Part shown: in pieces, positions 15,990 to 25,123 of the stretch
Numbering within the stretch: position 1 is the stretch's first letter
Layout of the letters: each line of letters begins with the position of its first letter
Assembly (NCBI GenBank): GCA_021545665.1
Contig: JAJRTX010000075.1
Coordinates: forward strand, 1 to 29,335
Direction: 5' to 3'
Origin: Zetaproteobacteria bacterium
GTDB taxonomy: Bacteria; Pseudomonadota; Zetaproteobacteria; Mariprofundales; Mariprofundaceae
DNA: 29,335 nucleotides
Made by a program: the position numbers and the translations under genes
The notes under the pieces: generated by a model
The model's database searches: none
The model's input: the letters and a program-made list of their open reading frames with translations, nothing else
What the model was told of the DNA's origin: nothing

Positions 15990-17015
15990 ATGCATGATAG
16001 ACATATCACTCTATATATCCCCGGTTTATTTGGTTCTACGGCTTGGACCGGGCCTGAAATTTGGCAGGGCTTGTCGCTGGCAAGCCTGGAATTGCTGCTT
16101 TCGCGCGGTCGACGACACCAAGTAGCTCAACCCGCCGACGAGCAGTTGTTTGAATTGTTTGGCCATGCTCGAACTGAGGCTGGTTTACCCGTCGCCGCTG
16201 TGATGTCCCGGTTTGATCTGAATGAGCCGTTTGATGGTTTTTGTCTGTGCGCGACGCCGGTAAATATGCAGCCAGACCGAGATAGACTGGTGATGTTGGG
16301 TAACGATAATCTTGCGGTGACTATAGCTGAAGCGCAGCAGTTGGCTGATGAATTCAATCAGTTGTTTGCTGAAGATGGCTTGCGATTGGAGGTGCCGGTG
16401 AGCAATCGTTGGTATCTGCATCTCAGCGACAACGCTGATATTACAACTCAGCCTCTTAAAAGCGTGGTGGGGCAGGATGTTGGTCGAAACCTGCCTGTCG
16501 GTAAGGATGCAATGCGTTGGCATGCCATTCTCAATGAAGTTCAAATGCTGTTTTATAGCAGTTCAGTAAATGAACGGCGGCGTTTGTCCGGGCAGCCGGA
16601 AATCAACAGTTTTTGGTTGTGGGGTGAGGGTGAATTACCTGAGTTGCAACAAAATCACTGGCAGTGCGTTTGGAGCAATGAACCGCTGAGTTGTGCGCTG
16701 GCAAGCCTGAACCGGAATAAGCAGGTTTCCATGCCAGCCACTGCCGAGGAATGGTTGGAACAGGTGGGTCAGGAGGGGAGTCATCTATTGGTGTTTGATG
16801 TTTTGGCAGAGACAGTCGCCCGGCATGATATTGGTCGCTGGCGTGACATGATGGATAGCATTAATGAAGACTGGATTGAGGCACTTACCAGGGCGCTGAA
16901 GAATAACTCGCTATCGACTGTCCGTTTGCTTAGTGACAATGTTGAATTCAAAATCACTCGGAAGTCACTCAGGCACTGGTGGAAAAGACCCCGCCCCTTG
17001 ATGCAATTTAAATAG
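15990..17015 (+). CDS. RpfE-like / COG4255-type protein upstream of recJ
   Basis: The 341-aa cytoplasmic protein resembles the 'regulatory protein RpfE type' family, named from the Xanthomonas rpf cluster where it also precedes recJ. The opening ITLYIPGLFG, the segment FCLCATPVNMQPDRDRLVML and the later RWYLHL (about residues 141-146) and FWLWGEGELP are the conserved blocks I associate with it. The family is distantly reminiscent of phosphoglycerate-mutase/alkaline-phosphatase folds, but the catalytic set is not evident, so no reaction is assigned. The ATG at 15990 has a weak ribosome site. The gene ends 8 bp before recJ and is surely cotranscribed with it. Confidence 0.75.
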   Translation: MHDRHITLYIPGLFGSTAWTGPEIWQGLSLASLELLLSRGRRHQVAQPADEQLFELFGHARTEAGLPVAAVMSRFDLNEPFDGFCLCATPVNMQPDRDRLVMLGNDNLAVTIAEAQQLADEFNQLFAEDGLRLEVPVSNRWYLHLSDNADITTQPLKSVVGQDVGRNLPVGKDAMRWHAILNEVQMLFYSSSVNERRRLSGQPEINSFWLWGEGELPELQQNHWQCVWSNEPLSCALASLNRNKQVSMPATAEEWLEQVGQEGSHLLVFDVLAETVARHDIGRWRDMMDSINEDWIEALTRALKNNSLSTVRLLSDNVEFKITRKSLRHWWKRPRPLMQFK

Positions 17016-17023
17016 GTTTTCAT

Positions 17024-18754
17024 ATGTCGACGTGTATTTTACAGCGCCAAGTCAGTGACGATTGGCAGACACAGCTTCCAAATATTGCCCCCGTTCTGGC
17101 AAGAATTTACGCCGCTCGCAATATCAGTTCTGCCGCTGAATTGGAATATGGACTTGAGCACTTACCCGCACCTGTATTGATGAAGGGGATGACTGCCGCT
17201 GTTGCCCTGTTACGGGCTGCCCTGCAACAGCAGAAACGTATTTTGGTGGTGGGTGATTTTGATGCCGATGGTGCCACCAGTACCACGGTGGCATTGAGGG
17301 CCTTGCGTTTTCTGGGTGCCGAGTCAGTGGATTTCCTAGTGCCTAATCGTTTTGAGTATGGCTATGGCCTGACCCCTGAAATTGTGGCGGTTGCCGCTGA
17401 AAAACAGCCCGACCTTATTGTGACTGTTGATAATGGCATTGCCAGCATAGAGGGTGTGCAGGCAGCAAAACAGCTAGGCATGCAGGTGCTGGTGACCGAT
17501 CATCATTTGCCTGGAAATGATCTGCCTGATGCCGATGCCATCGTCAATCCCAATCAACCCGGTTGTGAGTTTCCGAGCAAAAACCTGGCCGGTGTCGGCG
17601 TTATTTTTTATGTGATGTTGGCTTTACGGGCGGCTTTGCGTGACGACGGCTGGTTTGAGCAACAGAAGATTCATATGCCCAACCTGGCTAAGCTACTTGA
17701 TATTGTGGCATTGGGCACCATCGCTGATGTGGTGCCGTTGGATCATATTAATAGAATACTGGTGTCGCAGGGGCTGGCGCGGATTCGCTCTGGACATTGT
17801 TGTCCTGGTATCAAGGCCTTGCTTGAAGTGGCTGGCCGTGGTCGGGAAAACGTCGTTGCCAGCGATATGGGCTTTGCCGTTGGCCCGCGCCTGAATGCTG
17901 CGGGACGTTTGCAGGATATGAGTATTGGTATTCGCTGTTTGCTGACGAATGACCCTACTCAGGCAAAGAGCTTGGCCAGTGAGCTGGACGAACTCAATCG
18001 CGAGCGGCGTTCAATCGAGACAGAAATGCAGGACCAGGCCATGCAGCATCTTGAGAACCTGCAGTTGGACGAGTCAGATGCATTGCCTTCAGGGTTGTGC
18101 CTGTTTCATGAGGAATGGCACCAGGGGGTCATAGGCATTTTGGCTTCGCGTATAAAAGAACGTTTTCATCGTCCGGTGATTGCCTTTGCGGTTGCTGATG
18201 ATGAATACATAAAAGGTTCGGCCCGTTCTGTTAGCGGTTTTCACATTCGCGACGGTCTGGATGCAGTTGCCACCCGCCATCCAGGCTTGATCCAGAAATT
18301 CGGTGGCCATGCCATGGCAGCTGGTTTGACCCTTAAACGAACCGATTTCGAAGAATTTATTTGTGCCTTTGATGAAGAGGTCAGGCGGCATCTTTCCACA
18401 GAAGACCTGCATGGCAGTGTTTGGAGTGATGGCAGCCTTGCCGCAGATGATCTGAGACTTGAGTTGGCCGAGTCGTTGCGTCAGGCCGGGCCATGGGGGC
18501 AGGCCTTTCCTGAACCGGTGTTTGATGGCGATTTTGAAATCATCAATCGACGTATTGTCGGTGAACGGCATTTAAAGTTGTTATTGCGCGCCAATCAGCA
18601 GGCCAGTCCTATTGATGCCATAGCCTTTAACACGGTCGATGACGACTGGCCCAAGACCGTATCGCATGTTCGACTGGCCTATAAATTAGATGTAAATCAC
18701 TATCGAGATAGCCGTAACCTGCAGCTGATGGTTGAATCTATAGAGCCGGTGTAG
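17024..18754 (+). CDS. recJ: Single-stranded-DNA-specific 5'-3' exonuclease RecJ
   Basis: RecJ degrades ssDNA 5' to 3' in recombination and mismatch/base-excision repair. The 576-aa product matches the E. coli length (577). The DHH phosphoesterase core shows motif I VVGDFDADGATS (D78, D80, D82), then VTVDNGIAS, and the DHH motif VTDHHLPG (about residue 158). The DHHA1 nucleic-acid domain includes GVIGILASRIKERFHRPVI and the diagnostic FGGHAMAAGLTL. The C-terminal OB-like domain ends in LQLMVESIEPV. The start ATG is 8 bp after the RpfE-like stop. The gene ends in TAG. A short AATGA...TCATT inverted repeat follows without a U-run. Confidence 0.96.
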   Translation: MSTCILQRQVSDDWQTQLPNIAPVLARIYAARNISSAAELEYGLEHLPAPVLMKGMTAAVALLRAALQQQKRILVVGDFDADGATSTTVALRALRFLGAESVDFLVPNRFEYGYGLTPEIVAVAAEKQPDLIVTVDNGIASIEGVQAAKQLGMQVLVTDHHLPGNDLPDADAIVNPNQPGCEFPSKNLAGVGVIFYVMLALRAALRDDGWFEQQKIHMPNLAKLLDIVALGTIADVVPLDHINRILVSQGLARIRSGHCCPGIKALLEVAGRGRENVVASDMGFAVGPRLNAAGRLQDMSIGIRCLLTNDPTQAKSLASELDELNRERRSIETEMQDQAMQHLENLQLDESDALPSGLCLFHEEWHQGVIGILASRIKERFHRPVIAFAVADDEYIKGSARSVSGFHIRDGLDAVATRHPGLIQKFGGHAMAAGLTLKRTDFEEFICAFDEEVRRHLSTEDLHGSVWSDGSLAADDLRLELAESLRQAGPWGQAFPEPVFDGDFEIINRRIVGERHLKLLLRANQQASPIDAIAFNTVDDDWPKTVSHVRLAYKLDVNHYRDSRNLQLMVESIEPV

Positions 18755-18790
18755 TCAATGATTAGCTAATTCATTACTTATAAAACAGAT

Positions 18791-18817
18791 TAAAGTAATT
18801 GTCGGGCAAAGCGATAC
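18791..18817 (+). promoter_or_regulatory. Sigma-28 (FliA)-type promoter
   Basis: TAAAGTAA at 18791-18798 and AGCGATAC at 18810-18817 are separated by 11 bp, as in the FliA consensus TAAAGTTT-N11-GCCGATAA. The core TAAAG and CGATA match. It lies about 85 bp before a chemotaxis transducer gene, a typical FliA target. Confidence 0.6.
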
Positions 18818-18902
18818 TACCAGTAGGTATCTATTTATGAACCCAATGATTCATTTGTATTTTTTGGGTGTACGGGACTCTGATTGAGCTAAGGATTGAG
18901 GA

Positions 18903-20096
18903 TTGGGTACAAAAAACAGCATTCATGCACAGCAAAAAGGCAATGTTACGTTGCCGTTTTTGTTCCTTATTGCAGGTGTGGCGTTAAGCTGGTTTTTAGA
19001 CGTTTCAGCGGTAATTTATGGCTTTGTAGTTGTGATGTCACTTGTTTGGGGCTGGCAGATCAAAGACCAGCTTCAGCGCGCTGCCAGTAGTCAAAATGAT
19101 GATACAAACCACAATTCGATTGAAATTAAGTCTGCGCTTAGTGGCGTTCAGCAGGAAATCAATAATGGCTTTCAGAGATCAAAGGATGAGCTTGTTCAAG
19201 TGCGCAGTTTACAATCAACGGCGATTGAAGGGTTGGTTGATAGCTTTACAGGTCTTGAACAGCAGTCAACACAACAGCTAGACATGGTTGTTAGCTTGAT
19301 TGAGCGTATTTCCAGCCAGTTTGCGGATGAGTCTGGTCAAAACAGTATGGCCAAAGAGGCGGCTGAGATTGTTGAGGTTTTTGTCGAAAATATCCAGGCG
19401 ATGAGCAAGGGCAGCATGGACTTGGTGAATGCGTTGAACAACATCAGTCAGCAGCTGGATATTGCCGACAAGCTTTTATCTGAGATTGATGGTATCAGTG
19501 CCCAGACTAACCTTCTGGCACTTAATGCGGCAATTGAGGCGGCGCGAGCAGGTGAAGCAGGGAGAGGCTTTGCTGTTGTTGCCGATGAGGTGCGTAGTTT
19601 GTCTCAGCGCAGTGCTGACTTTAGCGAACAGATTCGTGCCAATCATAAATTAACGCAAGACACTATGCTTCAGGCAGGTGTGCTTGTCGGGGAGATGGCG
19701 TCGCGCGACATTGACCTTACCTTGACCTCTCAGGGGCGTATTTCTGAGATGATGGAGGAGGTTTCGGAAACCAACCAGTACCTGGCTGTGCAGTTGAATG
19801 AAGTGTCGAATGTGTCTGGTGAGATTAGTAAAAATGTAGGTGTGGCTGTGCGCTCGCTGCAATTTGAGGATATGACACGTCAATTGCTTGAACGTGTCGA
19901 AGGGCGTCGCCAGGCGCTGAGTTTCTCAACTGATAAGTTGATTGAGCTGACTATGTTGTCACTAAACACTCAGGATCAGGCGTTGCTTGAAGAGTTCGTG
20001 CGAATAAAACATGAGATCGAACAGCAATTAGCCACAGTATCTCACCGTTCGGTTGAGCAGGAAGATATGGGGTCTGGTGAGGCCGAACTGTTTTAA
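18903..20096 (+). CDS. Methyl-accepting chemotaxis protein (short, no periplasmic sensor)
   Basis: The 397-aa product is a chemotaxis signal transducer. Two closely spaced hydrophobic segments (residues about 18-53: [29 protein letters not shown]) anchor it with almost no periplasmic loop, so sensing is likely internal or through the membrane. A long helical region follows. The conserved signalling tip is at about residues 200-235 ([20 protein letters not shown], then [18 protein letters not shown]). The C-terminus is acidic, with no CheB/CheR-docking pentapeptide. The start is a TTG at 18903 with AAGGA 7 nt upstream, and no better in-frame start is visible. It is followed after 24 bp by a CheY-like gene. 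A sigma-28-type promoter lies upstream. Confidence 0.92.
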   Translation: MGTKNSIHAQQKGNVTLPFLFLIAGVALSWFLDVSAVIYGFVVVMSLVWGWQIKDQLQRAASSQNDDTNHNSIEIKSALSGVQQEINNGFQRSKDELVQVRSLQSTAIEGLVDSFTGLEQQSTQQLDMVVSLIERISSQFADESGQNSMAKEAAEIVEVFVENIQAMSKGSMDLVNALNNISQQLDIADKLLSEIDGISAQTNLLALNAAIEAARAGEAGRGFAVVADEVRSLSQRSADFSEQIRANHKLTQDTMLQAGVLVGEMASRDIDLTLTSQGRISEMMEEVSETNQYLAVQLNEVSNVSGEISKNVGVAVRSLQFEDMTRQLLERVEGRRQALSFSTDKLIELTMLSLNTQDQALLEEFVRIKHEIEQQLATVSHRSVEQEDMGSGEAELF

Positions 20097-20120
20097 AAGT
20101 CATACGGGGTCTATGAAAAC

Positions 20121-20492
20121 ATGGCAAAAATACTTGTAGTTGATGATGAGGAGCCTATCCGGACCCTGGTTTCAAAGATTGTGGCAAAGCAAGGCCACGA
20201 GGTGATGGAAGCTGAAAACGGTGTGTATGCTTGCGATCATTTTCAGAATGCTGATATTGATTTGGTCATTACTGATCTGGTAATGCCCGAGAAAAATGGC
20301 ATTGAAATGATTATTCAGTTAAAAAAGACCCATCCAGAGATAAGGGTGATTGCCATGTCTGGTGGCTCTGGTTTCTCTGGACAGATTGATTTGCTCTCTG
20401 TGGCTAAATTACTAGGTGCAAAACATATTATTAAAAAGCCCTTTACCGTAGATCAAATACGAGAGGCAGTGAATGACACGCTTGAGAATTAA
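20121..20492 (+). CDS. CheY-like single-domain response regulator
   Basis: This is a 123-aa receiver domain without an output domain. The acidic pocket is D8/D9 (LVVDDEEP), the phosphoacceptor is D52 in VITDLVMPEKNG, the switch Ser/Thr position is S80 (VIAMSGG) and the conserved lysine is K106 (IIKKPFT). It would act by protein-protein contact, probably in the pathway of the transducer 24 bp upstream. It carries the AMSGG variant seen in many stand-alone receivers rather than classical CheY. Whether it binds the flagellar switch cannot be told. Confidence 0.93.
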   Translation: MAKILVVDDEEPIRTLVSKIVAKQGHEVMEAENGVYACDHFQNADIDLVITDLVMPEKNGIEMIIQLKKTHPEIRVIAMSGGSGFSGQIDLLSVAKLLGAKHIIKKPFTVDQIREAVNDTLEN

Positions 20493-20512
20493 GACGGTAT
20501 TTATTCCAAGCA

Positions 20513-20542
20513 AAAAAGGCTCCAACAATGCTGGCCCTTTTT
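20513..20542. terminator. Probable bidirectional terminator
   Basis: Outer stem AAAAAGG/CCTTTTT with an inner CCA/TGG pairing and a small internal loop. It lies 20 bp after the response regulator stop, and U-rich sequence follows on both strands. On the - strand it sits just beyond the decayed outer-membrane protein remnant, whose original terminator it may have been. Confidence 0.55.
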
Positions 20543-20563
20543 GTTTAAGGTCGTAGTTGAAGC

Positions 20564-20712
20564 CTAAAATTTGTGTTCAATACCAACACCAGTAGCATTT
20601 TTGCCAGTGCAGGTGTCATTTTTAAATCTTTTCGGTAGTGCTTATTGTCGCTAGCGATGTAAAAGTCTTGTTTTTGATAACCTTTTTGTAAGGTCAGAGC
20701 ATAGCGATGTGA
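20564..20712 (-). pseudogene. 3' remnant of an outer-membrane beta-barrel protein gene
   Basis: No complete ORF is present. Read on the - strand, two frames join into about 45 codons of porin-like sequence. RYALTLQKGYQKQDF and YIASDNKHYRKDL lie in one frame. After a one-base shift near an A-run (about 20625), KNDTCTGKNATGVGIEHKF follows and ends in TAG at 20564-20566. Alternating polar/hydrophobic residues and a terminal phenylalanine are the hallmark of an outer-membrane barrel's last strands. Upstream of 20712 the frame is broken by a stop and the 5' part is absent. This explains most of the 305-bp gap between the response regulator and prfB. The parent family is not identified. Confidence 0.6.
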
Positions 20713-20797
20713 TTAATATTTTCATGGAACAAGGTTTGCAGGTTTAAACAAAGGGGTTAGCTGTAGTAAAATCCCCGCTTTTGCAGGCAGATCATTC

Positions 20798-21896
20798 ATG
20801 CTGGAAATCAATACCATTGTTCGTCAGATCAAAGACATGCAGGGGCGTACTGATGCCCTGAGGGGGTACCTTTGACTTTGACAATAAGCAAGAGCGCCTT
20901 GTAGAAGTAGAACGCGAGCTGGAAGATCCAGCGATTTGGAATAACCAGGAACGCGCTCAGGCCCTTGGGCGAGAACGTTCGCAATTGGAACTGGTGGTCA
21001 AAACCATTACTGATCTGGATTCCAGTCTGGCTGATGCCGAAGAATTGTTGGTGTTTGGTGCTGAGGAAGGTGATCAGGATACGGTCGATTCGGTAGAGTC
21101 GGACCTGGCAGACCTGGCCAAGCGACTTGAGGAGCTGGAATTTCGCCGCATGTTCTCGGGCGAGACTGATGCCAATAATGCCTTCCTTGATATTCAATCG
21201 GGTTCTGGTGGCACCGAGGCTCAGGATTGGGCCAGTATGATCTTGCGTATGTTTCTGCGCTGGGGAGAACGGCGTGGTTTTAAGACCGAACTCATTGAGT
21301 GTTCAGAAGGTGAGGTGGCAGGTATTAAGAGTGCCACTATCCGTTTTGAAGGTGAGTATGCTTATGGCTGGTTGCGCACCGAAACGGGCGTTCACCGCCT
21401 GGTACGAAAATCACCGTTTGATTCTGGCAGTCGCCGTCATACTTCATTCGCATCAGTGTTTGTATCGCCTGAGGTGGATGACGATATAGAAATCGATATT
21501 AATCCAGCTGATTTACGCATCGATGTTTACCGGGCCAGTGGTGCCGGTGGTCAGCATGTTAACAAGACTGAATCGGCAGTGCGTATTACCCATAAGCCGA
21601 CAAACATCGTGGTACAGTGCCAAAATGATCGCTCTCAGCATAAAAACAAGGCCACAGCCATGAAACTGCTGAAGAGCAAGTTGTATGAATTTGAGTTAAA
21701 GAAACGCCAGGGTGATCAACAACAGGTTGAGGATGGTAAATCAGACATTGGCTGGGGCAGTCAGATCCGCTCCTATGTGTTGGATCAGTCCCGTATCAAG
21801 GATCTGCGTACTGGTGTCGAGACGGGGAATACCCAGGCGGTGCTGGACGGTGACCTGGATCAATTTATTGAGGCCAGCTTAAAGAGCGGTCTGTAA
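20798..21896 (+). CDS. prfB: Peptide chain release factor 2 (programmed +1 frameshift)
   Basis: RF2 releases finished peptides at UGA and UAA. Translation starts at the ATG at 20798 ([14 protein letters not shown]). After codon 25 (CTT, 20870-20872) it meets an in-frame TGA at 20873-20875. A +1 shift moves reading to GAC at 20874 and continues to the stop at 21896. The product is join(20798..20872, 20874..21896), 365 aa, exactly the E. coli length. The SPF anticodon-mimic is seen in [14 protein letters not shown] and the catalytic GGQ in [12 protein letters not shown] caller that ignores the shift would start wrongly at the internal ATG at 20985. It is followed 25 bp later by lysS, as in E. 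coli. Confidence 0.97.
20861..20876 (+). promoter_or_regulatory. prfB: prfB +1 frameshift (recoding) site
   Basis: The internal Shine-Dalgarno-like AGGGGG (20861-20866) is followed by TAC and the slippery CTT-TGA-C. The anti-SD pairing with 3-nt spacing pushes the ribosome +1 when RF2 is scarce, giving autoregulation of RF2. It is the classical element (AGGGGGTAYCTTTGAC). Confidence 0.95.
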
Positions 21897-21921
21897 GTAA
21901 CTAATTTAAAGAGTTGTAGCA

Positions 21922-23421
21922 ATGACACAAGAACAACAGCCACAAGACGAACATAAACTTATCGCTGAGCGCCGTGCCAAATTGAGTGAAATTCGTGAAA
22001 AACGGATTGCATTCCCTAGTGATTTTCGCCGCAACATCATGGCGGGTGAGCTGCAGGCCGAGTATGCCGAGAAGGATAATGAAACCCTTGAGGCTGAACC
22101 GGTTCGCGTCAAGATTGCCGGCCGTATGATGGCCAAGCGGGTAATGGGTAAGGCCAGCTTCGCTCAGCTGTTGGATCAGTCAGGCCGTATGCAGATATTT
22201 ATTCAACGCGATGCTGTTGGTGAGGATATCTATAAAGAGTTCAAAACCTGGGATGTCGGGGATATATTTGCCGCTGAGGGTGTCATGTTTCGCACCAAGA
22301 CAGGGGAGTTGTCAGTTAAGGCGGATGCCATTCGTTTGTTGACTAAGTCGCTGCGACCGTTACCAGACAAATTCCACGGTTTGGAAGATCAGGAAACACG
22401 TTATCGCCAACGCTATTTGGATCTGATTATGAATGAGGCCTCGCGTGAGACCTTTCGTATTCGCACTCGCATCGTTCAACACATCCGCCGTTATCTTGAT
22501 GACAGGGGCTTTATGGAGGTAGAGACGCCAATGATGCACGCCATTCCAGGCGGTGCGACGGCACGTCCGTTTGCCACGCATCACAACGCCTTGGATCTGC
22601 CAATGTTCCTGCGTATTGCGCCGGAGCTGTATCTAAAACGGTTGGTGGTTGGTGGTTTTGAAAAGGTCTATGAGGTTAATCGTAACTTCCGCAATGAAGG
22701 TGTTTCCACACGTCACAATCCTGAATTCACCATGCTTGAATTTTATGAAGCCTATGCTGATTACAATGATCTGATGGACCACACTGAAGCGTTGCTGCGT
22801 ACTATGGCGCTGGAGATTCTGGGTGATACCAAGGTGCCATATCAGGGGGATGAGTATGATTTTGGTCGGCCATTTGCCCGCCTGACGGTGAAACAGTCGA
22901 TTCTGTTTTATAACAAAGATATCATCGAGTCTGAGCTGGACGATTTTGGTCAGGCCAAAGCCATTGCTGAGCGACTTGGAATCCCGCTAAAAGATAGCTA
23001 TGGTTTGGGCAAGGTTCAGATTGAGATCTTTGAAAAGACGGTTGAGCATCTGCTTAAGGAACCAACCTTTATCACTGCTTACCCCACTGAAGTATCACCA
23101 CTGGCGCGTCGTAATGATGACAACCCGTTTGTCACCGACAGATTTGAATTTTTCGTTGGTGGTCGAGAGCTTGCCAATGGTTTTACCGAGTTGAATGATG
23201 CTGAGGACCAGGCTGAACGTTTCCGTAAGCAGGTGGAAGAGAAGGATGCAGGTGATGATGAGGCGATGCATTTTGACGAAGCCTATGTTCGTGCGCTTGA
23301 GCATGGTATGCCGCCGACGGCGGGTGAGGGAATAGGTATAGATCGCTTGGTGATGCTGTTTACTGATGCAGCATCGATTAGGGATGTGTTGCTGTTTCCG
23401 CATATGCGGCCGGAAGCTTAG
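21922..23421 (+). CDS. lysS: Lysyl-tRNA synthetase, class II
   Basis: This enzyme charges tRNA-Lys in the cytoplasm. The 499-aa product has an N-terminal OB-fold anticodon-binding domain ([20 protein letters not shown], about residues 55-75) and the class II catalytic core. Motif 2 is [20 protein letters not shown]. Motif 3 is [12 protein letters not shown] near the C-terminus. The [17 protein letters not shown] and [17 protein letters not shown] blocks are specific for LysRS. It lies 25 bp after prfB with a conserved gene order. It ends in TAG. The next downstream structure is the palindrome at 23500. Confidence 0.98.
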   Translation: MTQEQQPQDEHKLIAERRAKLSEIREKRIAFPSDFRRNIMAGELQAEYAEKDNETLEAEPVRVKIAGRMMAKRVMGKASFAQLLDQSGRMQIFIQRDAVGEDIYKEFKTWDVGDIFAAEGVMFRTKTGELSVKADAIRLLTKSLRPLPDKFHGLEDQETRYRQRYLDLIMNEASRETFRIRTRIVQHIRRYLDDRGFMEVETPMMHAIPGGATARPFATHHNALDLPMFLRIAPELYLKRLVVGGFEKVYEVNRNFRNEGVSTRHNPEFTMLEFYEAYADYNDLMDHTEALLRTMALEILGDTKVPYQGDEYDFGRPFARLTVKQSILFYNKDIIESELDDFGQAKAIAERLGIPLKDSYGLGKVQIEIFEKTVEHLLKEPTFITAYPTEVSPLARRNDDNPFVTDRFEFFVGGRELANGFTELNDAEDQAERFRKQVEEKDAGDDEAMHFDEAYVRALEHGMPPTAGEGIGIDRLVMLFTDAASIRDVLLFPHMRPEA

Positions 23422-23499
23422 GGCTTAAATAAGATAATAAAAAATCAACTCAACTGGGTTGGCTCAGATTAAACCTGACACTTTGACTTGAGAAAAAGA

Positions 23500-23557
23500 G
23501 AGAGTTACCTGTTTCGATAAAGGTCGAATCTTAAATCAAAACGAAAAGGTAACTCTC
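23500..23557. repeat. Long imperfect palindrome between convergent lysS and sohB
   Basis: Left arm GAGAGTTACCTGTTTCG (23500-23516) pairs with right arm CGAAAAGGTAACTCTC (23542-23557). There is one extra G in the left arm, and a 25-nt centre. On the - strand TCTTTTTCTC follows, so it could terminate sohB transcription. Its length and large loop are unlike an ordinary terminator. The 23422-23657 gap otherwise holds no supported gene. Confidence 0.6.
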
Positions 23558-23657
23558 GTAATTCATTGCTATAGCCAGAAGCCCCATGCCGAAATGAAAC
23601 TGGGCAATGTTGGCCGTGATTATAGGTCAATGCGCGGAAAGGGTTTTGGGATGGTAG

Positions 23658-24677
23658 TTAAGGCAGTGATTTTTGGCTTAACAAGCGTTCAATCGAACTT
23701 TGTATAAACCACCCCATTCGTACACCGAGTGACTTTTTGATGGTGTAGGTGATTTCATAAAGGTCTTTATTTTTTGACTGTTCTAACAAATAATCATCGC
23801 TGGTAATCAGTTCATCAACGAGCCTTAATTCAAGCGCACGTTTTGCTGGCCAATGCTCACCGGTTGCAATTTTGTCGATATCCACGATTGGCCGGTGTTC
23901 TTTGATGAAGTCTTTAAAAAGAATATGGGTATCTTCTAATTCTTCTTTGAATTTTTCTCTAGCCTTGTCTGTGTTCTCACCAAACATGGTCAGTGTACGT
24001 TTGAATTCGCCTGCGGTTAGTTGCTCAAATTCAATGTCATGTTTTTTCAGTAGACGATGAAAATTTGGAATTTGGGCGATGACGCCAATCGATCCAATCA
24101 CTGAAAAAGGTGCCGCAATGATTTTGTCAGCGACACAAGCCATCATGTAGCCACCGCTGGCAGCTATTTTGTCTACGGCAATGGTCAAGGGGATGTTTTT
24201 TTGTGTTAGACGTATTAGTTGTGACGCGGCCAGACCATACGCATGAACCAGGCCTCCACCGCTTTGGAGGTTTAGGAACACTTCGTCATCAGGGGTGGCA
24301 ACAGTTAAAATTGCTGTGATTTCCTGTCTTAATGAGGATAGTGGCGAGGCTTTGATGTCGCCATCAAAGTTAAGCACATAAATCCGTTTACGAGGAGCAG
24401 ATTCACCGGATTTGCGCCGTTTCTCATCTGCTTTATATTGTTTCTTTTCTGCTTTTTCGAGTTTTTTTAGTTCATCTTTATCAAGGGTATTTAGTTTGAT
24501 GGTTTCGGACATGTCATCAAATTTTTGATTTATATTTTTTACGTCAAGATGTTCTCGGCCCATGTCTCGGCCACGGCTGGCTAATAGGATGATTCCCGTC
24601 ACGATTGCAATAATGGCAATGACGATGGTGAGTGTTTTGGCCAAAAACAGGCCATATTCGGCAAAGAAAGCAGACAC
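23658..24677 (-). CDS. sohB: Inner-membrane S49-family protease SohB
   Basis: SohB is a signal-peptide-peptidase-A-like serine protease anchored in the inner membrane. The 339-aa product starts at a GTG (24677) with GGGAG about 7-8 nt upstream. An N-terminal anchor (about residues 12-33, AKTLTIVIAIIAIVTGIILL) is followed by a charged linker rich in Lys/Glu (about 45-95). The protease domain comes next, with YVLNFDGDIKAS, the nucleophile S174 in DKIAASGGYMMA and the general-base lysine K226 in TAGEFKRTLTMFGEN. The linker and the KASPLSSLRQEITA block distinguish SohB from SppA. It is convergent with lysS and appears monocistronic. Confidence 0.94.
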   Translation of the reverse strand: MSAFFAEYGLFLAKTLTIVIAIIAIVTGIILLASRGRDMGREHLDVKNINQKFDDMSETIKLNTLDKDELKKLEKAEKKQYKADEKRRKSGESAPRKRIYVLNFDGDIKASPLSSLRQEITAILTVATPDDEVFLNLQSGGGLVHAYGLAASQLIRLTQKNIPLTIAVDKIAASGGYMMACVADKIIAAPFSVIGSIGVIAQIPNFHRLLKKHDIEFEQLTAGEFKRTLTMFGENTDKAREKFKEELEDTHILFKDFIKEHRPIVDIDKIATGEHWPAKRALELRLVDELITSDDYLLEQSKNKDLYEITYTIKKSLGVRMGWFIQSSIERLLSQKSLP

Positions 24678-24750
24678 CTGGATACTCCCGGTAATATATT
24701 GAGGGGGCGCTAGTATAGCGTCTTGGAAAGGCAGCGGAACAGCAAGAATC

Positions 24751-24788
24751 AGAAAATAAAAAGGCCTCAGGTTTTCACTAGAGGCCTT
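24751..24788 (-). terminator. Rho-independent terminator of the 37-aa peptide gene
   Basis: On the - strand the perfect 8-bp stem AAGGCCTC/GAGGCCTT (24761-24768 and 24781-24788) with a 12-nt loop is followed by a U-rich tract (TTTATTTTC). It lies 21 bp after the stop at 24810 and isolates the peptide gene from sohB. Confidence 0.88.
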
Positions 24789-24809
24789 AATGAGTTAAAT
24801 GGAGGGGGG

Positions 24810-24923
24810 TTAACTCATTACTGTTGTGGCAATAATAGCCAATACTGAGATGATGCCTGCCAGAGGGAGTATAATCATATAATCGGTGTTTTTAGCGGCA
24901 TTAGTACTTGTATTGTTAGACAT
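24810..24923 (-). CDS. 37-aa single-pass membrane peptide with its own terminator
   Basis: A complete short ORF runs from the ATG complementary to 24921-24923 to TAA at 24810-24812, with GGAG about 8 nt upstream. The product begins with a polar stretch (MSNNTSTNAAKNTDY), then a 20-residue hydrophobic helix (MIILPLAGIISVLAIIATTV) to the C-terminus. It is therefore a tail-anchored or single-helix inner-membrane peptide. A strong terminator directly follows and the gene has its own upstream AT-rich region, divergent from nikR, so it is probably an independent unit. No family is recognised. Confidence 0.72.
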   Translation of the reverse strand: MSNNTSTNAAKNTDYMIILPLAGIISVLAIIATTVMS

Positions 24924-25123
24924 ACGTTTTCTCCAATATTAGATTGTTTTTTATACGGTTAATTGTTGACTGTATTGCTCAGGAACAGGCTAAAAAGATA
25001 CTATGTTTTTTATTAATAGTTAAGTGTTTTCATGTGGTATTGATTGTTTTTTACTAAATTATTTATCTTGAAAATTTTGCTGCTAAACTAATCCAACAAC
25101 TATCAATGAGTTAGGTGTTAAAT

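Noticed and set aside
20985..21896. 303-aa ORF as a complete release-factor gene
   Set aside because: It is the 3' part of prfB; the real start is at 20798 with a +1 frameshift at 20872-20874.
23531..23626. Annotated transposase gene fragment
   Set aside because: The 31-codon stretch is too short and the resemblance too weak to list as a pseudogene; kept only as part of a speculative finding.
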